This document shows positions 1-11,004 of a stretch of 64,000 nt of DNA, piece after piece. The first letter of the stretch is position 1. Every line of letters starts with the position of its first letter. Source of the stretch: Thermaerobacter sp. FW80. Its GTDB lineage: Bacteria; Bacillota; Sulfobacillia; Thermaerobacterales; Thermaerobacteraceae. The translations under genes were made by a program, and so were the position numbers. The stretch covers positions 1 to 64,000 of the forward strand of contig NZ_CP037896.1 of assembly GCF_004634385.1 (NCBI RefSeq), in the 5' to 3' direction. The notes below the pieces were generated by a model. That model was not told the DNA's origin. It worked only from the letters and a program-made list of their open reading frames with translations, and ran no database searches.

Positions 1-760
1 GCTCGCCGCGGCCTGTTCATCTGGGCGGGTGTGATGGTGGGGATGGTCGGGGTGTACCTGGGGTTGTTCCCGTACGTCCAGGATCCCGTCATGGTGGAGG
101 CCCTGAAGGCCGTTCCCGAGGCACTCTTGAGGGCCCTTAGCTTTACTCCCTCCGCCATCGCCGACGTCAACAGCTACCACGGCATCTCCACCATGGGCTA
201 CGTGGTGCTCCTGGCCACGATCTACGGCCTGATGCAAGCGGGTGGCAGCGTGGCCCGCGAGCCGGATTTGGGAGCGGTGGAGTTCCTTTACACGCGACCG
301 GTGACCCGCAGGGCGATCATGGCGGCCAAGGTGGCGGCCTTCGCCGTACTGGCGGTCGTCCTGTGGCTCTTCATCTTTGCCGCGAGCATGGCGGTCGGCC
401 TCGCCGTCGCCAAGGACGACTTCGACCTCTCCCGGCAGGCGACGACGCACCTGGCCGGGTTTGTTGCAACCCTGGCCGCGGGCGGCGTGGCCTTCGCCAT
501 CGCCCCCTTCTTCCAGCGCACCCAAACCGCCACGTCCGTCGCCGTTGGCATCGGCCTCGGGTCCTTCGTCGTGCACGCCCTCGCCCAGTTGTCGGACCGG
601 TTGAACTTTCTCCGCTATTTCACCCTGCAGTACTACACCCGCCCTGGACCGGGCGGCGGCCGGGGACCCCTTCGTGCCGGGCATGCTGGTGCTCCTGGGC
701 GTCTTCCTAGCCGGATCCGCCCTGGGTACCCTCCTCCTTCACCGGAAGGACTTCGCGTGA
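1..760 (+). pseudogene. ABC-2 type permease, copy A, 5'-truncated and frameshifted
   Basis: The window opens at codon 15 of the permease that is intact at 51637-52437. An extra C near base 639 shifts the frame in the last 40 codons, after the shared ...FTLQYYT segment. The native stop (TGA at 758-760) is still visible in the shifted frame. This is most likely a sequencing error and not a real mutation. Confidence 0.8.
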
Positions 761-766
761 CCGCGG

Positions 767-1290
767 GTGTCCGAAATGCCCGGTAGCGACCAGACCGCGA
801 CGAAAACCCGGCGCCAGCGCATCCTGGAAGCGGCACTGGAGGAATTCGCCGAGCAGGGTTATGTCGGGGCCTCCCTCAGTCGCATCGCAAAGCGCGCGGG
901 TGTGGCCAAGGGCCTCGTCCTTTACCACTTCGGGAGCAAGGACGGGTTGTTCCGGGCGGTGGCCGACTACGCGATCCAGGCGGTGGAAGGTGCCCTTGAT
1001 GAAGCTCGAAAGGACTGCCCCGCGACCTGTTCGACCGCATGTCGAGGCTAGCCCTGATCAAGCTCCAGGTGTACCGGGAACGGCCTCAACTCTACCGTTT
1101 CCTCGTCCGCTGCCTGAGCGACCCGGCGGTGTCGGCGGAGTGGCGCCGTCGGCAGCAGCAGGCGGCCGATCGGGCCATGGAGGTCTTCTTCAAGGACGTC
1201 GACACGAGCCGCCTGCGGCCGGGGGTCTCCCTGGAGCAGGCACTGGCGCTGATCACCCTGCTCAATGAAGGACTCTTCCCCCGGCTCAGA
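767..1290 (+). pseudogene. TetR family regulator, copy A, frameshifted
   Basis: The N-terminal HTH domain is identical to the copy at 52444, but a missing C near base 1015 ends the frame after about 94 codons. The rest of the protein continues in another frame from 1039. As in copy B, the host gene is cut where IS-derived sequence begins near 1291 (CTGCCTAAAGTTTCGG). Confidence 0.8.
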
Positions 1291-1436
1291 CTGCCTAAAG
1301 TTTCGGTAGGTGATGGTGAGGCAAAAACGAAGGAGGAGGGCTCTGAAAAACTCCTTTGCTTTTTCGGCAAGGACGGGCAGGACGCAAAGCGAAAAACCCC
1401 TTATGGAGACGATACCGAAACCGGGGCCGGTGCACC

Positions 1437-2905
1437 ATGTTGGGACGGTTGGATCAGCAGCGGAACTTCTTCGATGAGATCCTCTTCAACCACATGCTGC
1501 CGCGGACCATCCCCTCCTGGACATCGACCGGGCTGTCGATTTCTCGTTCGTGGAGGAAGAGACGGCCGATCTGTACAGCGCCGATCAAGGCCGGCCTTCG
1601 TATCCGCCGGAGCAGCTGGTGCGCATCCTCTTTCCTGGCGGTGTGGGCCAACCTGTCGGACGTGCAGGTCTGCCAGCAGCTGCGCTACAACGTCCTCTAT
1701 CGCTACTTCTGCCGCCTTGGCTGGGAGGACGCGATTCCCGACGACACGACGCTGGTGCGGTTTCGGCAGCGGTTGGGGGAGGAGCGGTGGCAGCGGCTGC
1801 TGCAGCGGCTAGTGGAGCAGGCGCGGGCGAAGGGATGCCTGAAAGGCCGCTGGTTGGTGATGGACTCCAGCCCGGTGGTGGCCCATGCGGCCGCCCGCAC
1901 GCGGGTGCAGCTTTTGCGGGAGGGGCGGCAGCGGCTGCTGCAAGCCGTCCGGCAGGCGGCGCCGCCGGTGGCGAAGGAACTGGAGGCGCTGGCCGAGCCG
2001 GTGCCGGACGCGACCTATGAAGATCAGGATCAGCTGCTGCAGGCGGAACAGGAACGGACGGAAGCCTTGCTGGCGGCGATCACGTCGCGGCAAGCCGCGA
2101 AGGCACCGGCGGTGCGACGCGTACGGAAGCAAGTGGAGCGGGTGCTGAAGGACGAACGGGTGGCGAGCTACGCGGACCCGGAGGCGCGTTGGGGACACCA
2201 GCGCCGGGAGAAGCCTTTTTTCGGCTACAAGATGCATCTGGCGACGGATGAGACCGGCTTTGTGCTGGCGGCGACGGTGACGGCGGGGAACGCGAGCGAC
2301 CTCGAAGGGGCGCCGGCGCTGGTGGACAAGCGCGCGTCCAGGGGCTCCGGCCACGGCGGCTGGTGGCGGACAAGGCGTATGACGCCACGAGGTTGAGGGA
2401 GGATCTCGTTCGGCAAGGCATCCGTCCGTACATCCCCCAGCGGACGCAAAGGCAAAGGCTGCCCAAGCAAGGGTTCACGTACGACAAGCGCCGCCGGCAG
2501 TGGATCTGTCCCGAGGGCCACCGCTCCATCGGCCAGAGCCCGCACCAGCGCGGGGGGTGGCTGGTGTACTTTTCCGAGCGAGCCTGCCGCGGCTGCCCCC
2601 GGGCGGGGAGCTGTCTGAGCCGGAGCCAGACGCGGAAGGTGTTGTACTGGCATCCGGGCACGGAAGCGAACCGGCCGCGGGGGCTGAAACGGGCCTTGCG
2701 CGTCCGGAAGGTCGTCGAGCGCACCTTTGGGGAGGCCAAGCAGTGGCACGGCCTCGGGCGGAGCCGTTACCGGGGCCGGGAACGGACGGCGATTCAGGTG
2801 CTGCTGACCTGCCTGGTGCTCAACGCCAAGAAGATGGCCCGTCGATTCAAAGACGCGCCTGGACGCGGGAAGAGGACTCGGGCCGCGGAGCAGGCGGCCG
2901 CCTGA
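1437..2905 (+). pseudogene. DDE transposase (InsH-N / DDE_Tnp_1 type), copy A, frameshifted
   Basis: This is the same gene as 53115-54584 but with three single-base differences: a missing G near 1501, an extra T near 1631 and a missing A near 2327. They break the 489-codon frame into segments. The other segments match copy B exactly. Confidence 0.85.
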
Positions 2906-3216
2906 GAGGGCGGGTACCCGGAGGAAGCCGGGCAACCTTGCAGAGCCGCTCTCCCGTAGTGCCACGTATCCCATCCAATCGATGGCAACTCCCTTCGACC
3001 CCATGGGTTCAGCTTTCCGCCGCTTTTTCAGAGACCTCGCCCGCGCTCCGGTCTCGAGTCGCGATCGCAACTTTTCGGTCGCCATTAGGAGGACACGGGT
3101 ACTCAATGGCGAACACTACCGAGCCTGTTTCACGAACCCAGGTATTTCCGCAGGACTGCAGCCCCGGGAGGTTAAGTGAAAGCATCGGTTGGAATTCGCC
3201 ATTGCCTGAGTTTCCT

Positions 3217-4616
3217 ATGGCCTACAACTTCCGCCCGGTGAACCGCGGCCAACTGTACCTGCTCCCACCGAGCCTTCGCGACGGGCTGCCTGAGGATCAC
3301 CTGGCCTGGTTTTCTGATCGACGCCGTCGAGCAGATGGACCTGCGGCCTTTTACGAGAAGTACCGCGCCGACGGTTGGGGCGGAAGAGTTACGACCCCAC
3401 CATGATGGTGACGCTCCTGCTGTACGCCTACTGCGTCGGCGAACGGTCGAGCCGGCGGATCGAGCGGTTGTGCCTCGAGGACGTGCCTTCCGGGTGATCA
3501 CCGCCAACCAGAAGCCGGATCACGTGACCATCGCCCGCTTCCGCCAGCGCCATGCACGGGAGCTGGCCGCGCTGTTCACCCAGGTGCTGCGGCTGTGCCG
3601 TGAGGCGGGGCTGGGGAAGGTCGGCGTGGTGGCACTGACGGGACGAAAGTCAAGGCCAACGCCTCGCTGGCGCCAACCGAACCTACGATGCGATTCGCCA
3701 GGAAGTGGAGAAGATGCTCCGGGAGGCGGAGGCCACGGACCGGGAAGAAGATGAGCGGTACGGCCCCGGGCGTCGTGGGGACGAGTTGCCGGAGGAGCTG
3801 CGCCACCGTGCGAGCCGGCTGGAGCGGCTGAAGGCATGCAAGCGGCGGCTGGAGGACGAGGCGGCCCGGGAAGCCGCCCGGCAGCAGGCCCGCATCGAGG
3901 AGCGGAAGGCGCAGGAGCAGGCGACCGGCAAGAAGCGGCGGGGGCGCAAGCCGAAGGCGCCGGATCCCTCGGTGGATCCGGCGGCGAAGGCGAACGTCAC
4001 GGACCCGGACAGCCGGATCATGAAGACCCGGCAGGGCTTTGTGCAAGGGTACAACGCCCAGGCGGTGGTGACCGAAGACCAGCTCATCGTGGCGGCGGCG
4101 GTGACGCAGGACGCCAACGACGTGGGCCAACTGCACCCGATGCTCCAACAAGCGCAAGCCAACCTCCAGGCAGCAGGTGTGGACAAACCCATCCGGGCCG
4201 TGGTGGCCGACGCGGGGTACTGGAGCGAGGCGAACGTGAAGCAGGCGCCGGCGGATGGGCCGGAACTGTTCCTGGCGACGAGCAAGGAGTGGAAGCAGCG
4301 CCAAGCCTGGAAGGATGCACCCCCTCCGCGAGGCCGGATCCCGAAGGGGCTGAGCCTGCGGGAGCGGATGGAACGCAAGCTGCGGACCCGGCGAGGGCAG
4401 GCGATCTACGCCAAGCGCAGCCAGACCGTGGAGCCCGTGTTCGGGCAGATCAAGACCGTGCGAGGGGCCGACCGGTTCCTCCGTCGGGGTCTGGCGGCGT
4501 GTGACAGCGAGTGGAAGCTGCTTTGCTTGACCCACAACTTGCTGAAGCTCTGGCGGAGGGTCAGGGAGCGATCCGCCACCTTGCCCTTTGAATGTACGGT
4601 GGCGGGCTTGGCGTAG
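3217..4616 (+). pseudogene. IS1182-family transposase, copy A, frameshifted
   Basis: Same gene as 54898-56301. Six one-base differences (near 3311, 3345, 3385, 3486, 3637 and 3671) and a two-base loss just before the ATG (near 3211) break the frame. The last 300 codons (from about 3705) are intact and identical to copy B. Confidence 0.85.
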
Positions 4617-4860
4617 AAGGGTCACGATCGGGCCGCCGGCCTACACAGTCCTGACCGTCAGCCCATGTGACATGAGCGAATCGACCCGGTACGTTCCCAC
4701 TAGGTCCGATCTCTCAGGGTCGGTGCAACAGGCTCTTGGGTAACATTTTTAGCTGAATTGACGAGGTACCCTCAAAAGGTGTGTAAATGGCGAAGGCGGT
4801 GTACCCTCCTCTTGGTGAACAACGAGGGCTTGGAAGCCCGGAGGGAGGAGAGCCACCGCC

Positions 4861-5211
4861 ATGCACCAGCGGACCACGTCGGGGAACCTGACGTCAAGCC
4901 CCACCTGGGAAGGACTGCACGAGTGGCTGCGGAACGCGATCCAGGCGCTGATCCAGGAGGCGCTGGAGGCCGAGGTGACCGAGCTTTTGGGCCGGGTCCG
5001 CTACCCGCGGCGTGCCGCCGTCGATGCACCGGCCGGGTACCGGAACGGGTACGGCAAGCCGCGGAAGCTGACCACCCCCATGGGCACCCTGACCCTGCGG
5101 CGTCCCCGGGTGCGGGGCCTCGAGGAGCGGTTCGAGAGCCGGATTCTGCCTCTTAAAGGTGCCCCGATCAGGATCTTGGGTTTCTTACGGGGACGGTATG
5201 CCATTGATTGA
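4861..5211 (+). pseudogene. IS256-family transposase N-terminal fragment (copy A)
   Basis: Identical to 56546-56896; see that entry. Both copies carry the same truncation, so this damage is real and not a contig-end error. Confidence 0.75.
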
Positions 5212-5466
5212 CACACCTTGATGTACTACGGCACCCTGGTGTAGGTGGGGACCAAGGGGTTGGGACTGGCGAGGGCCCGTGTGTCCGGCCAGAGGAGGCG
5301 CTGTCGTTTTACATGAGGTGGCCCCTTGACACCAAGAGGCCGAGCTTCTCGAAGCGCCACGCCTTCCTAGGGTCAGTATGCACCGAGGGTCCCCCGCACC
5401 TCTGGGTGCATGCCGAACGAAAATCGGCCAGGAAGTATGCCAGGAAAGGCAGAGCGATCTTGAGTT

Positions 5467-8400
5467 ATGGAAGCGGAAATTGCAAGGAAGCGAGAAATCT
5501 GCCCAACCTACCTACTCGCAGACGATCCGAGCGCCGAGGACGCTTTGGGCGGGGGTCACGAGTTAACAGCGCGGGCGTTGGTGGATCTCGTCCTGAACTC
5601 AAGTGGCGGAAAGGCGGTGGCCCTACTCGGGGGCTGGGGCAGCGGGAAGTCCACCGTGGTCAGGCTCTTCCAGCAGGCAGTAGAACGGAACTCGGATAAG
5701 CGGGTGCGGGTTTTTGTCTTCGACGCGTGGAGCCACGAGGGCGACCCGCTCCGGCGGTCGTTTCTCGAGCGGCTCGCAGCCTTCCTCGCGGAGACTGGCT
5801 GGCTTGAGGGAAAGGCCCTGGAGCAGATCAACAACCAAATGGACGAGCTGGCTTGCCGGAAGGAGAGCGTTTATTCTCAGACCTCTCCGGTCATGACCCG
5901 TGAGGGCTATTGGATCGGGCTCTTTCTCACCCTGGGGATCCCCCTGGGTACGGCCCTACTGAGCAGCCAGCCGATATACCAAGCCCCTCTCTGGTTTTCC
6001 GTCCTTGGCGTCGCGGCCCTTCTTTCACCGTTCTTCGTTGCCTTATACTTCATGATCCGTGGTCTCAGGGCTGAGGGGAGATTTGAGTTCCCAAGCCTGG
6101 TTGGTCAGAACCGTACCGAAACCAGGACTTCCACCCTTCGCACCCCCGAGCCTACCTCCGTGGAGTTCGAGGCAAGGTTCAAGGACATTCTGGACAGAGC
6201 CGTGACCGATGACCGACGCCTAGTCATCGTCGTGGATAACCTGGACCGCCTCCCCGCGGAACAGGCCCGTTCCGTCTGGGCCACGATGCGCACCTTCTTT
6301 GATGTTCGTGGGGCTGCCTGGAGCGAAAAGCTCTGGCTCATCGTGCCCTTCGACCCCTCGGCCATTTGCCACCTCTGGGGAAATGTGCAGAGCGACGGAG
6401 AAAATCTCACGGAGGTCTTTATATCCAAGTTCTTTCAGACCAGGCTTCATGTTCCCCCGCCGGTACTCTCGGACTGGAAATCCTTCCTCTTCAAGCTCCT
6501 CCGCGAGGCCTTTCCCCGACACCACCAGGAGGAGTTGTATGCGGTCTACAGGGTCTACAGGAACCTTGTCCTTAGGGGCGATGGCCAGCCGGCTCCCCGA
6601 GAGCTTAAGCAGTTCGTGAACCTGGTGGGAAGTCAGCACCGCATCTGGCAGGACGCGATTCCCCTGCCCATGCAGGCTCTGTATGTGGCTCTTAGGGAGG
6701 AGCTCGCCAAAAACCCACGCGTGGCCCTCTCCAAGAGGGAGGCGGAGGTTAAAAAGCTCTTCCCCGAAGAGGAGAAGTGGAAGGATTATCTGCTGGCCCA
6801 GCACTTTAACGTCGAGCTGGACAAGGCCCTCCAGGTTCTCTTCTTAGAGGAGATCCGGAAGGGCCTCGAAGCCCCGGGGAGCCCCGTCCTCAGGGAGACT
6901 GCCCGGCAGGTCCGGCCGGAGGCCTTGGGTACCTTGGTCCTCGAGGCCTTGGAGGAGGCGGGGGAGTGGGCAGAGAAGGCCCCCGAGCTTCTTGCTAAGG
7001 CGGCGCTTGCCATCAAGGAGGTAGGGGGCCTTCTGCCGGAGGAGGATCAGAGACAGGCCCTGGGCCTCCTCCGCTCAAGGGCCACCTCGGCCGGGGGGTG
7101 GAAGATGGGGGACGATGAGGTGGTCCAGGGTCTAATGGTGCTCGTTGCCTCGGCCCCGGGCGCGGAAGAGCGGTGCAGGCTTATCGGGGTCATCCTGCGA
7201 GGGGTGGAGGCTCCTTCCGGAAACGAGGTTATCAAGGATGCTGCCAAGGGCTTGGCGGATTTCCTAGACCGGGTCAAACGGGAACTCAACCTGGGTGTAC
7301 CCGAAGATTTCCGGTTCCCGGTCCAGGAACCCGCCGACTGGATCCTCGCCCTCAGCGCCCTGGACTTCTGGAAGCTCGAGGACGAGGTTCAGAAGGCCTT
7401 TACACCCCGCAAGCCGCCGGAAGTGCTCGGCGAGCTCGTCGCGCGCGTTGGGCGAGGGGAGTTTAGGATGACCGAGGCGCTGGCTACCCGGGCCCTGTCC
7501 TACATCGATCAGGGGTGGAACTGGAAGGGTCTGGTCAACAGCCTCCGGGGCCGCCTGGCCACAGGCAACCGCTACACCGATGAGGAGGTCCGGGCTGCGA
7601 TCTACGCCCTGCTCCAATTGGAGCCCATCAGCGAGGAGGCCAGGAATGCCCTGAACGACCTGGCCACCAGTTGGTTTCTTTTGCACCACCTGGCCCATGC
7701 GAATGACGGGAAGACCCTAGGGACTCTTCTCTTGCCCCTCCTGATCTATAATCCAACCGGCCAGCTGCAGTCCCTAGGAGGGGGAGCGAGCCAGGGAGCC
7801 CAGAGATACGCCGGCTTTCTCCGGAACCCCCAAGGGGTCGATCTCCGGGACATGGCCGAACTTTTGGCAGAGCTCTCGGGATGTAGGGAAACCAACTTCT
7901 CCGTTCAGAGCGTCATTGAGGCTATCAACAGGAATCCCCAAGCAAAAGAACTTGTGGCGACTCTCCTCGACCACCTCAAGGAGGCATACCCTGAGGCGTT
8001 CTCCCCGGAGATCCTTCTGGAATGTGGCAAGAGCCTTTTCGATCTCCTGGGGAAGGAGACCTTCGAAGCCATGTACCGGAGGCAGCAAGACGAAATAGTC
8101 AGAGCGGCCCAGTCAAGGGGGTTTGCCCTACATCTCCTCCCTGCTTACCGTAGGATCCTCTGGGCGGCCGGGGGCGGCCCGCCGGGAGCGTTTCTGCAAT
8201 TCTTAGGCGAAGGCCTGAAGGGACTGCAAAAGAGTGACTGGTTACACCTGCTGAAAGAGGGTTGCGGCTCGGACGCGTTGGGCCTCCTCCGGGACCTTCG
8301 GGGGCAGGGTTTCCCGGTTGAACTGGACCACAGGCTCGCTGACGCCCTTGAGGAGGCTGCGACGGCCCTCCTCGACGATGAAGAGGCGTACGACCCGGCG

Positions 8401-8826
8401 ACCATTCGGGCCTATCTAGATTTCCTAACCGGAGACGCGCGGAAAAACCTCTCAGCGCGGATGGCCCGGGGCCTCTCGAAGCTCCTCGGGGAGTACGGGG
8501 GCTGGGGCGCGGAGAAGTTCCTGGGAGCCGTGGGAGAGGTGGTCCTGGAGGGCGCTGAGGAAGTGGGTGTCGAGGACCTGAATGATCTGCTGCTGACCTG
8601 GCTTCCGAACGCCCTTACGCGGCTTTCCCAGACGGAGCTTGAGTGGTTCGCCGAGCTGCTCAAAAAGCGCCGAACCCTTGTTCCGGATCTGGATGAAGCG
8701 ATCCGGGGAGAAGCCCTCAAGCGGGTGGAGGAGGTGCGAACGGCCGTCGAGGACGAGAGGATCCGGGGGGCGCTCGAGGGGATAGCCGGCTTTCTCCAGG
8801 GAGAAGAGGCGGGCCAGGAGGATTGA
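5467..8826 (+). CDS. KAP family P-loop NTPase (copy A)
   Basis: 1119-codon frame identical in length to 57152-60511, where it is described. It is intact in both copies although it lies only 2 kb past the error-rich stretch, which supports the reading frame. Confidence 0.85.
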   Translation: MEAEIARKREICPTYLLADDPSAEDALGGGHELTARALVDLVLNSSGGKAVALLGGWGSGKSTVVRLFQQAVERNSDKRVRVFVFDAWSHEGDPLRRSFLERLAAFLAETGWLEGKALEQINNQMDELACRKESVYSQTSPVMTREGYWIGLFLTLGIPLGTALLSSQPIYQAPLWFSVLGVAALLSPFFVALYFMIRGLRAEGRFEFPSLVGQNRTETRTSTLRTPEPTSVEFEARFKDILDRAVTDDRRLVIVVDNLDRLPAEQARSVWATMRTFFDVRGAAWSEKLWLIVPFDPSAICHLWGNVQSDGENLTEVFISKFFQTRLHVPPPVLSDWKSFLFKLLREAFPRHHQEELYAVYRVYRNLVLRGDGQPAPRELKQFVNLVGSQHRIWQDAIPLPMQALYVALREELAKNPRVALSKREAEVKKLFPEEEKWKDYLLAQHFNVELDKALQVLFLEEIRKGLEAPGSPVLRETARQVRPEALGTLVLEALEEAGEWAEKAPELLAKAALAIKEVGGLLPEEDQRQALGLLRSRATSAGGWKMGDDEVVQGLMVLVASAPGAEERCRLIGVILRGVEAPSGNEVIKDAAKGLADFLDRVKRELNLGVPEDFRFPVQEPADWILALSALDFWKLEDEVQKAFTPRKPPEVLGELVARVGRGEFRMTEALATRALSYIDQGWNWKGLVNSLRGRLATGNRYTDEEVRAAIYALLQLEPISEEARNALNDLATSWFLLHHLAHANDGKTLGTLLLPLLIYNPTGQLQSLGGGASQGAQRYAGFLRNPQGVDLRDMAELLAELSGCRETNFSVQSVIEAINRNPQAKELVATLLDHLKEAYPEAFSPEILLECGKSLFDLLGKETFEAMYRRQQDEIVRAAQSRGFALHLLPAYRRILWAAGGGPPGAFLQFLGEGLKGLQKSDWLHLLKEGCGSDALGLLRDLRGQGFPVELDHRLADALEEAATALLDDEEAYDPATIRAYLDFLTGDARKNLSARMARGLSKLLGEYGGWGAEKFLGAVGEVVLEGAEEVGVEDLNDLLLTWLPNALTRLSQTELEWFAELLKKRRTLVPDLDEAIRGEALKRVEEVRTAVEDERIRGALEGIAGFLQGEEAGQED

Positions 8827-9389
8827 TGCGAGCTCCTGGGTTGTCACTGACTTGGGTAAGCCGGTGACGAGGTTCCGGGAGTTCATCGGGTATCCGGAGA
8901 AGCCATCCGAGTGGAAGTACCCGTACAACCCGCGCGAGGAGTAGCCCGACCAGTACCCTCACGTCCCCGATGCGGTGCCGGTCTGAGTACCGACCGGTTG
9001 CTCCGGGCAGCACAACAACCTACCAGGGCAAGGGGGGAGATGATCGGCCCGAAGGAAAGGAGCCCGTAGCGCCAAATAAGTGTTTCACAAAATGAATATT
9101 TTGTTGAATGAAAGGCCCGGTCGAACCGTCCCCGAGCCCTTTGGCGGTGGAGGTCCTCGCGGGCCTGTCGCCGGGGCCCGGCGCGGCCCTTCCCCCCCCG
9201 CCAAGCTGCCGCCGTCACCCCCTCGGTGCAACGGAACGTCCAGCAATCCGGTCGGACGTCAGGCTTTGCGACACCGGCGGGACGGGTTGCGAAGGCCGCG
9301 CGAGGATGCGGGCAAGGCAGCTTTCGGCGTCTTGTCTCCTCCCACCTGGCGATGGAAGCACCGCAAGGCCCGGTGCCTGCCTACCAGCC
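8827..9389. other. Gene-poor stretch after the KAP gene (copy A)
   Basis: Holds a 40-codon peptide-like frame (8822-8944) and an AT-rich palindrome (about 9083-9109), both described under copy B. A C-run near 9195 is one base longer here than in copy B. No other gene is supported. Confidence 0.6.
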
Positions 9390-9641
9390 TCAGTCGTAAA
9401 TCCGATACAAGAACCACTGCCGGGCCGGGATCCGGTAGTCGATCTCGTATACCCCGCCGTCCTGGGTTTGCACACGGTAGACGAATCGCTCTTCGGGCGG
9501 ATCCTGTTCCCACCACGGCCCGATCTCGCGCCACTCCTCCAGCACCTCCGCAACGACACGGCGGATGCCCCGCCACACGAACGCCACCGGGCGGTTCCGA
9601 CGGTCAGCCTCAACGCGAATCGGGCGGTCGATCAGGCTCAT
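9390..9641 (-). CDS. DUF6504-like small protein (copy A)
   Basis: 83 codons, identical to 61074-61325, described there. Confidence 0.6.
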   Translation of the reverse strand: MSLIDRPIRVEADRRNRPVAFVWRGIRRVVAEVLEEWREIGPWWEQDPPEERFVYRVQTQDGGVYEIDYRIPARQWFLYRIYD

Positions 9642-9742
9642 GACCTTGCCCCACGGAACACCGATACAGGCGTCCCGACATCGCTGTTCAGCAAGACCTC
9701 GATGCGGAAGAGGCGGTCCAGCATGCTCTGGGCGCTGCTGCG

Positions 9743-10021
9743 TCATGCACGGTTGATGAAAAGATCCAGTACCACTGCAGTAGCCAAAGCGAGCAGATAG
9801 CCACCAAGGTTCGGCACGAGCCGCCCGTCGGCTGCAAGGAGCAAGCCAATCCCCACCATGAATCCCGTCGCGGCGAAACGCGGCATTCGGGCGCGGCGCC
9901 TGCGCCGCACCCGGCGAGCCGATCCCCGCTTCGGCGCGGTTCGGCCCCTGCGAGCCCGGGCCGGCGCGGTTGCAGCCAACGGCCCCCCCTCCCCCATCGG
10001 CATCCGGCGTCGATCGCTCAC
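9743..10021 (-). CDS. Small basic membrane protein, hypothetical (copy A)
   Basis: Same as 61427-61705; two hydrophobic segments in the last 47 residues. Confidence 0.4.
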   Translation of the reverse strand: MSDRRRMPMGEGGPLAATAPARARRGRTAPKRGSARRVRRRRRARMPRFAATGFMVGIGLLLAADGRLVPNLGGYLLALATAVVLDLFINRA

Positions 10022-10157
10022 GTAGCGGCGACTCGTTCCTCACCCGGTCTGCGTCGGCTTCCCGGCCTGCGGCCGCCGAGGCCGGGGTCTGGCTGCCTGC
10101 CCTTTCGGCCGGCCGAAATCGCCCTTCGGTGCTTGCGAGGCGACGCAGGCCCGCCGG

Positions 10158-10583
10158 CTACGCCCGAAACGGAAAGGTATTCGGGATCCCACGAAAGTGT
10201 TTTCTGTTCGCCGTGCAGACGGGGAGCCCCGTCGCCTCGGCCAGGGCCCGCAGGCGTGCGTCCCCGAACGAGTCGCAGGTTGGATCGGCGGCCCAGTAGT
10301 ACAGTGCCTTGAGGACGGCCGGCTTGTTCTCGACCTGGACCGTTTCCAGGCCGATGAAGGTGCTCAGGTAGTCCGCCACGGCCTTGCGGTCCTGGCGGAA
10401 GACGTGGCGGTACAAGGCGTACGTAAGCTCGTGAATCGTGATGAGATCGAGGAAACCCTCGGCCCTGCCCTGCTGAAGATCCGCGAGGAGCGCCTTGCAC
10501 GTCTCCGCGAGCGGATCCCGAAAGAACGGATGGATGAAGAGGTTCGCGTCAAGCCACCCGAGCTGCCTGCGCTCAGCGTTCAC
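10158..10583 (-). CDS. PIN-domain toxin of AbrB-PIN pair (copy A)
   Basis: 141 codons from a GTG at 10583 that lies inside the end of the antitoxin gene (11-base overlap). Identical to 61842-62267, described there. Confidence 0.75.
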   Translation of the reverse strand: MNAERRQLGWLDANLFIHPFFRDPLAETCKALLADLQQGRAEGFLDLITIHELTYALYRHVFRQDRKAVADYLSTFIGLETVQVENKPAVLKALYYWAADPTCDSFGDARLRALAEATGLPVCTANRKHFRGIPNTFPFRA

Positions 10584-10872
10584 CGGCCGCGGCCGCCTCC
10601 CGCTCGGACCGATCCAGCACCGCAAACGGCAGGGCGTCCCGGGCGACATCCTCGGCGACCGTCTCCCAGAGATCGGCGGGCACGGGCCCGTCGACGCGCC
10701 ACCGGTCGAAGTATTCATCGAGCGAACGGGTCGTTCGCACGACACGGAACCGCCCTTCGTCCGGCCCCGTGGCCTCGAACAGGAGCACGTCACCAGGCCG
10801 GATCCGTAGGGCTCCGCGAACCTCCGCGGGAATCGTGACTTGGCCTCGGGCCTGCACACGTCCGAGCCCCAT
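10573..10872 (-). CDS. AbrB/SpoVT-type antitoxin (copy A)
   Basis: 99 codons, identical to 62257-62556, described there. Confidence 0.75.
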   Translation of the reverse strand: MGLGRVQARGQVTIPAEVRGALRIRPGDVLLFEATGPDEGRFRVVRTTRSLDEYFDRWRVDGPVPADLWETVAEDVARDALPFAVLDRSEREAAAAGER

Positions 10873-11004
10873 GGCCATCCCTCCCCTCTCCCCCACCATC
10901 CTAGCATACACCCCCCGGTGCTGCATGGCATAATGGAGTATGGCGTACTCTCGGACGTTTGTATGCAAGTCGCGGAACGAAGTTGCCACCCAGGGGGATG
11001 GAGC

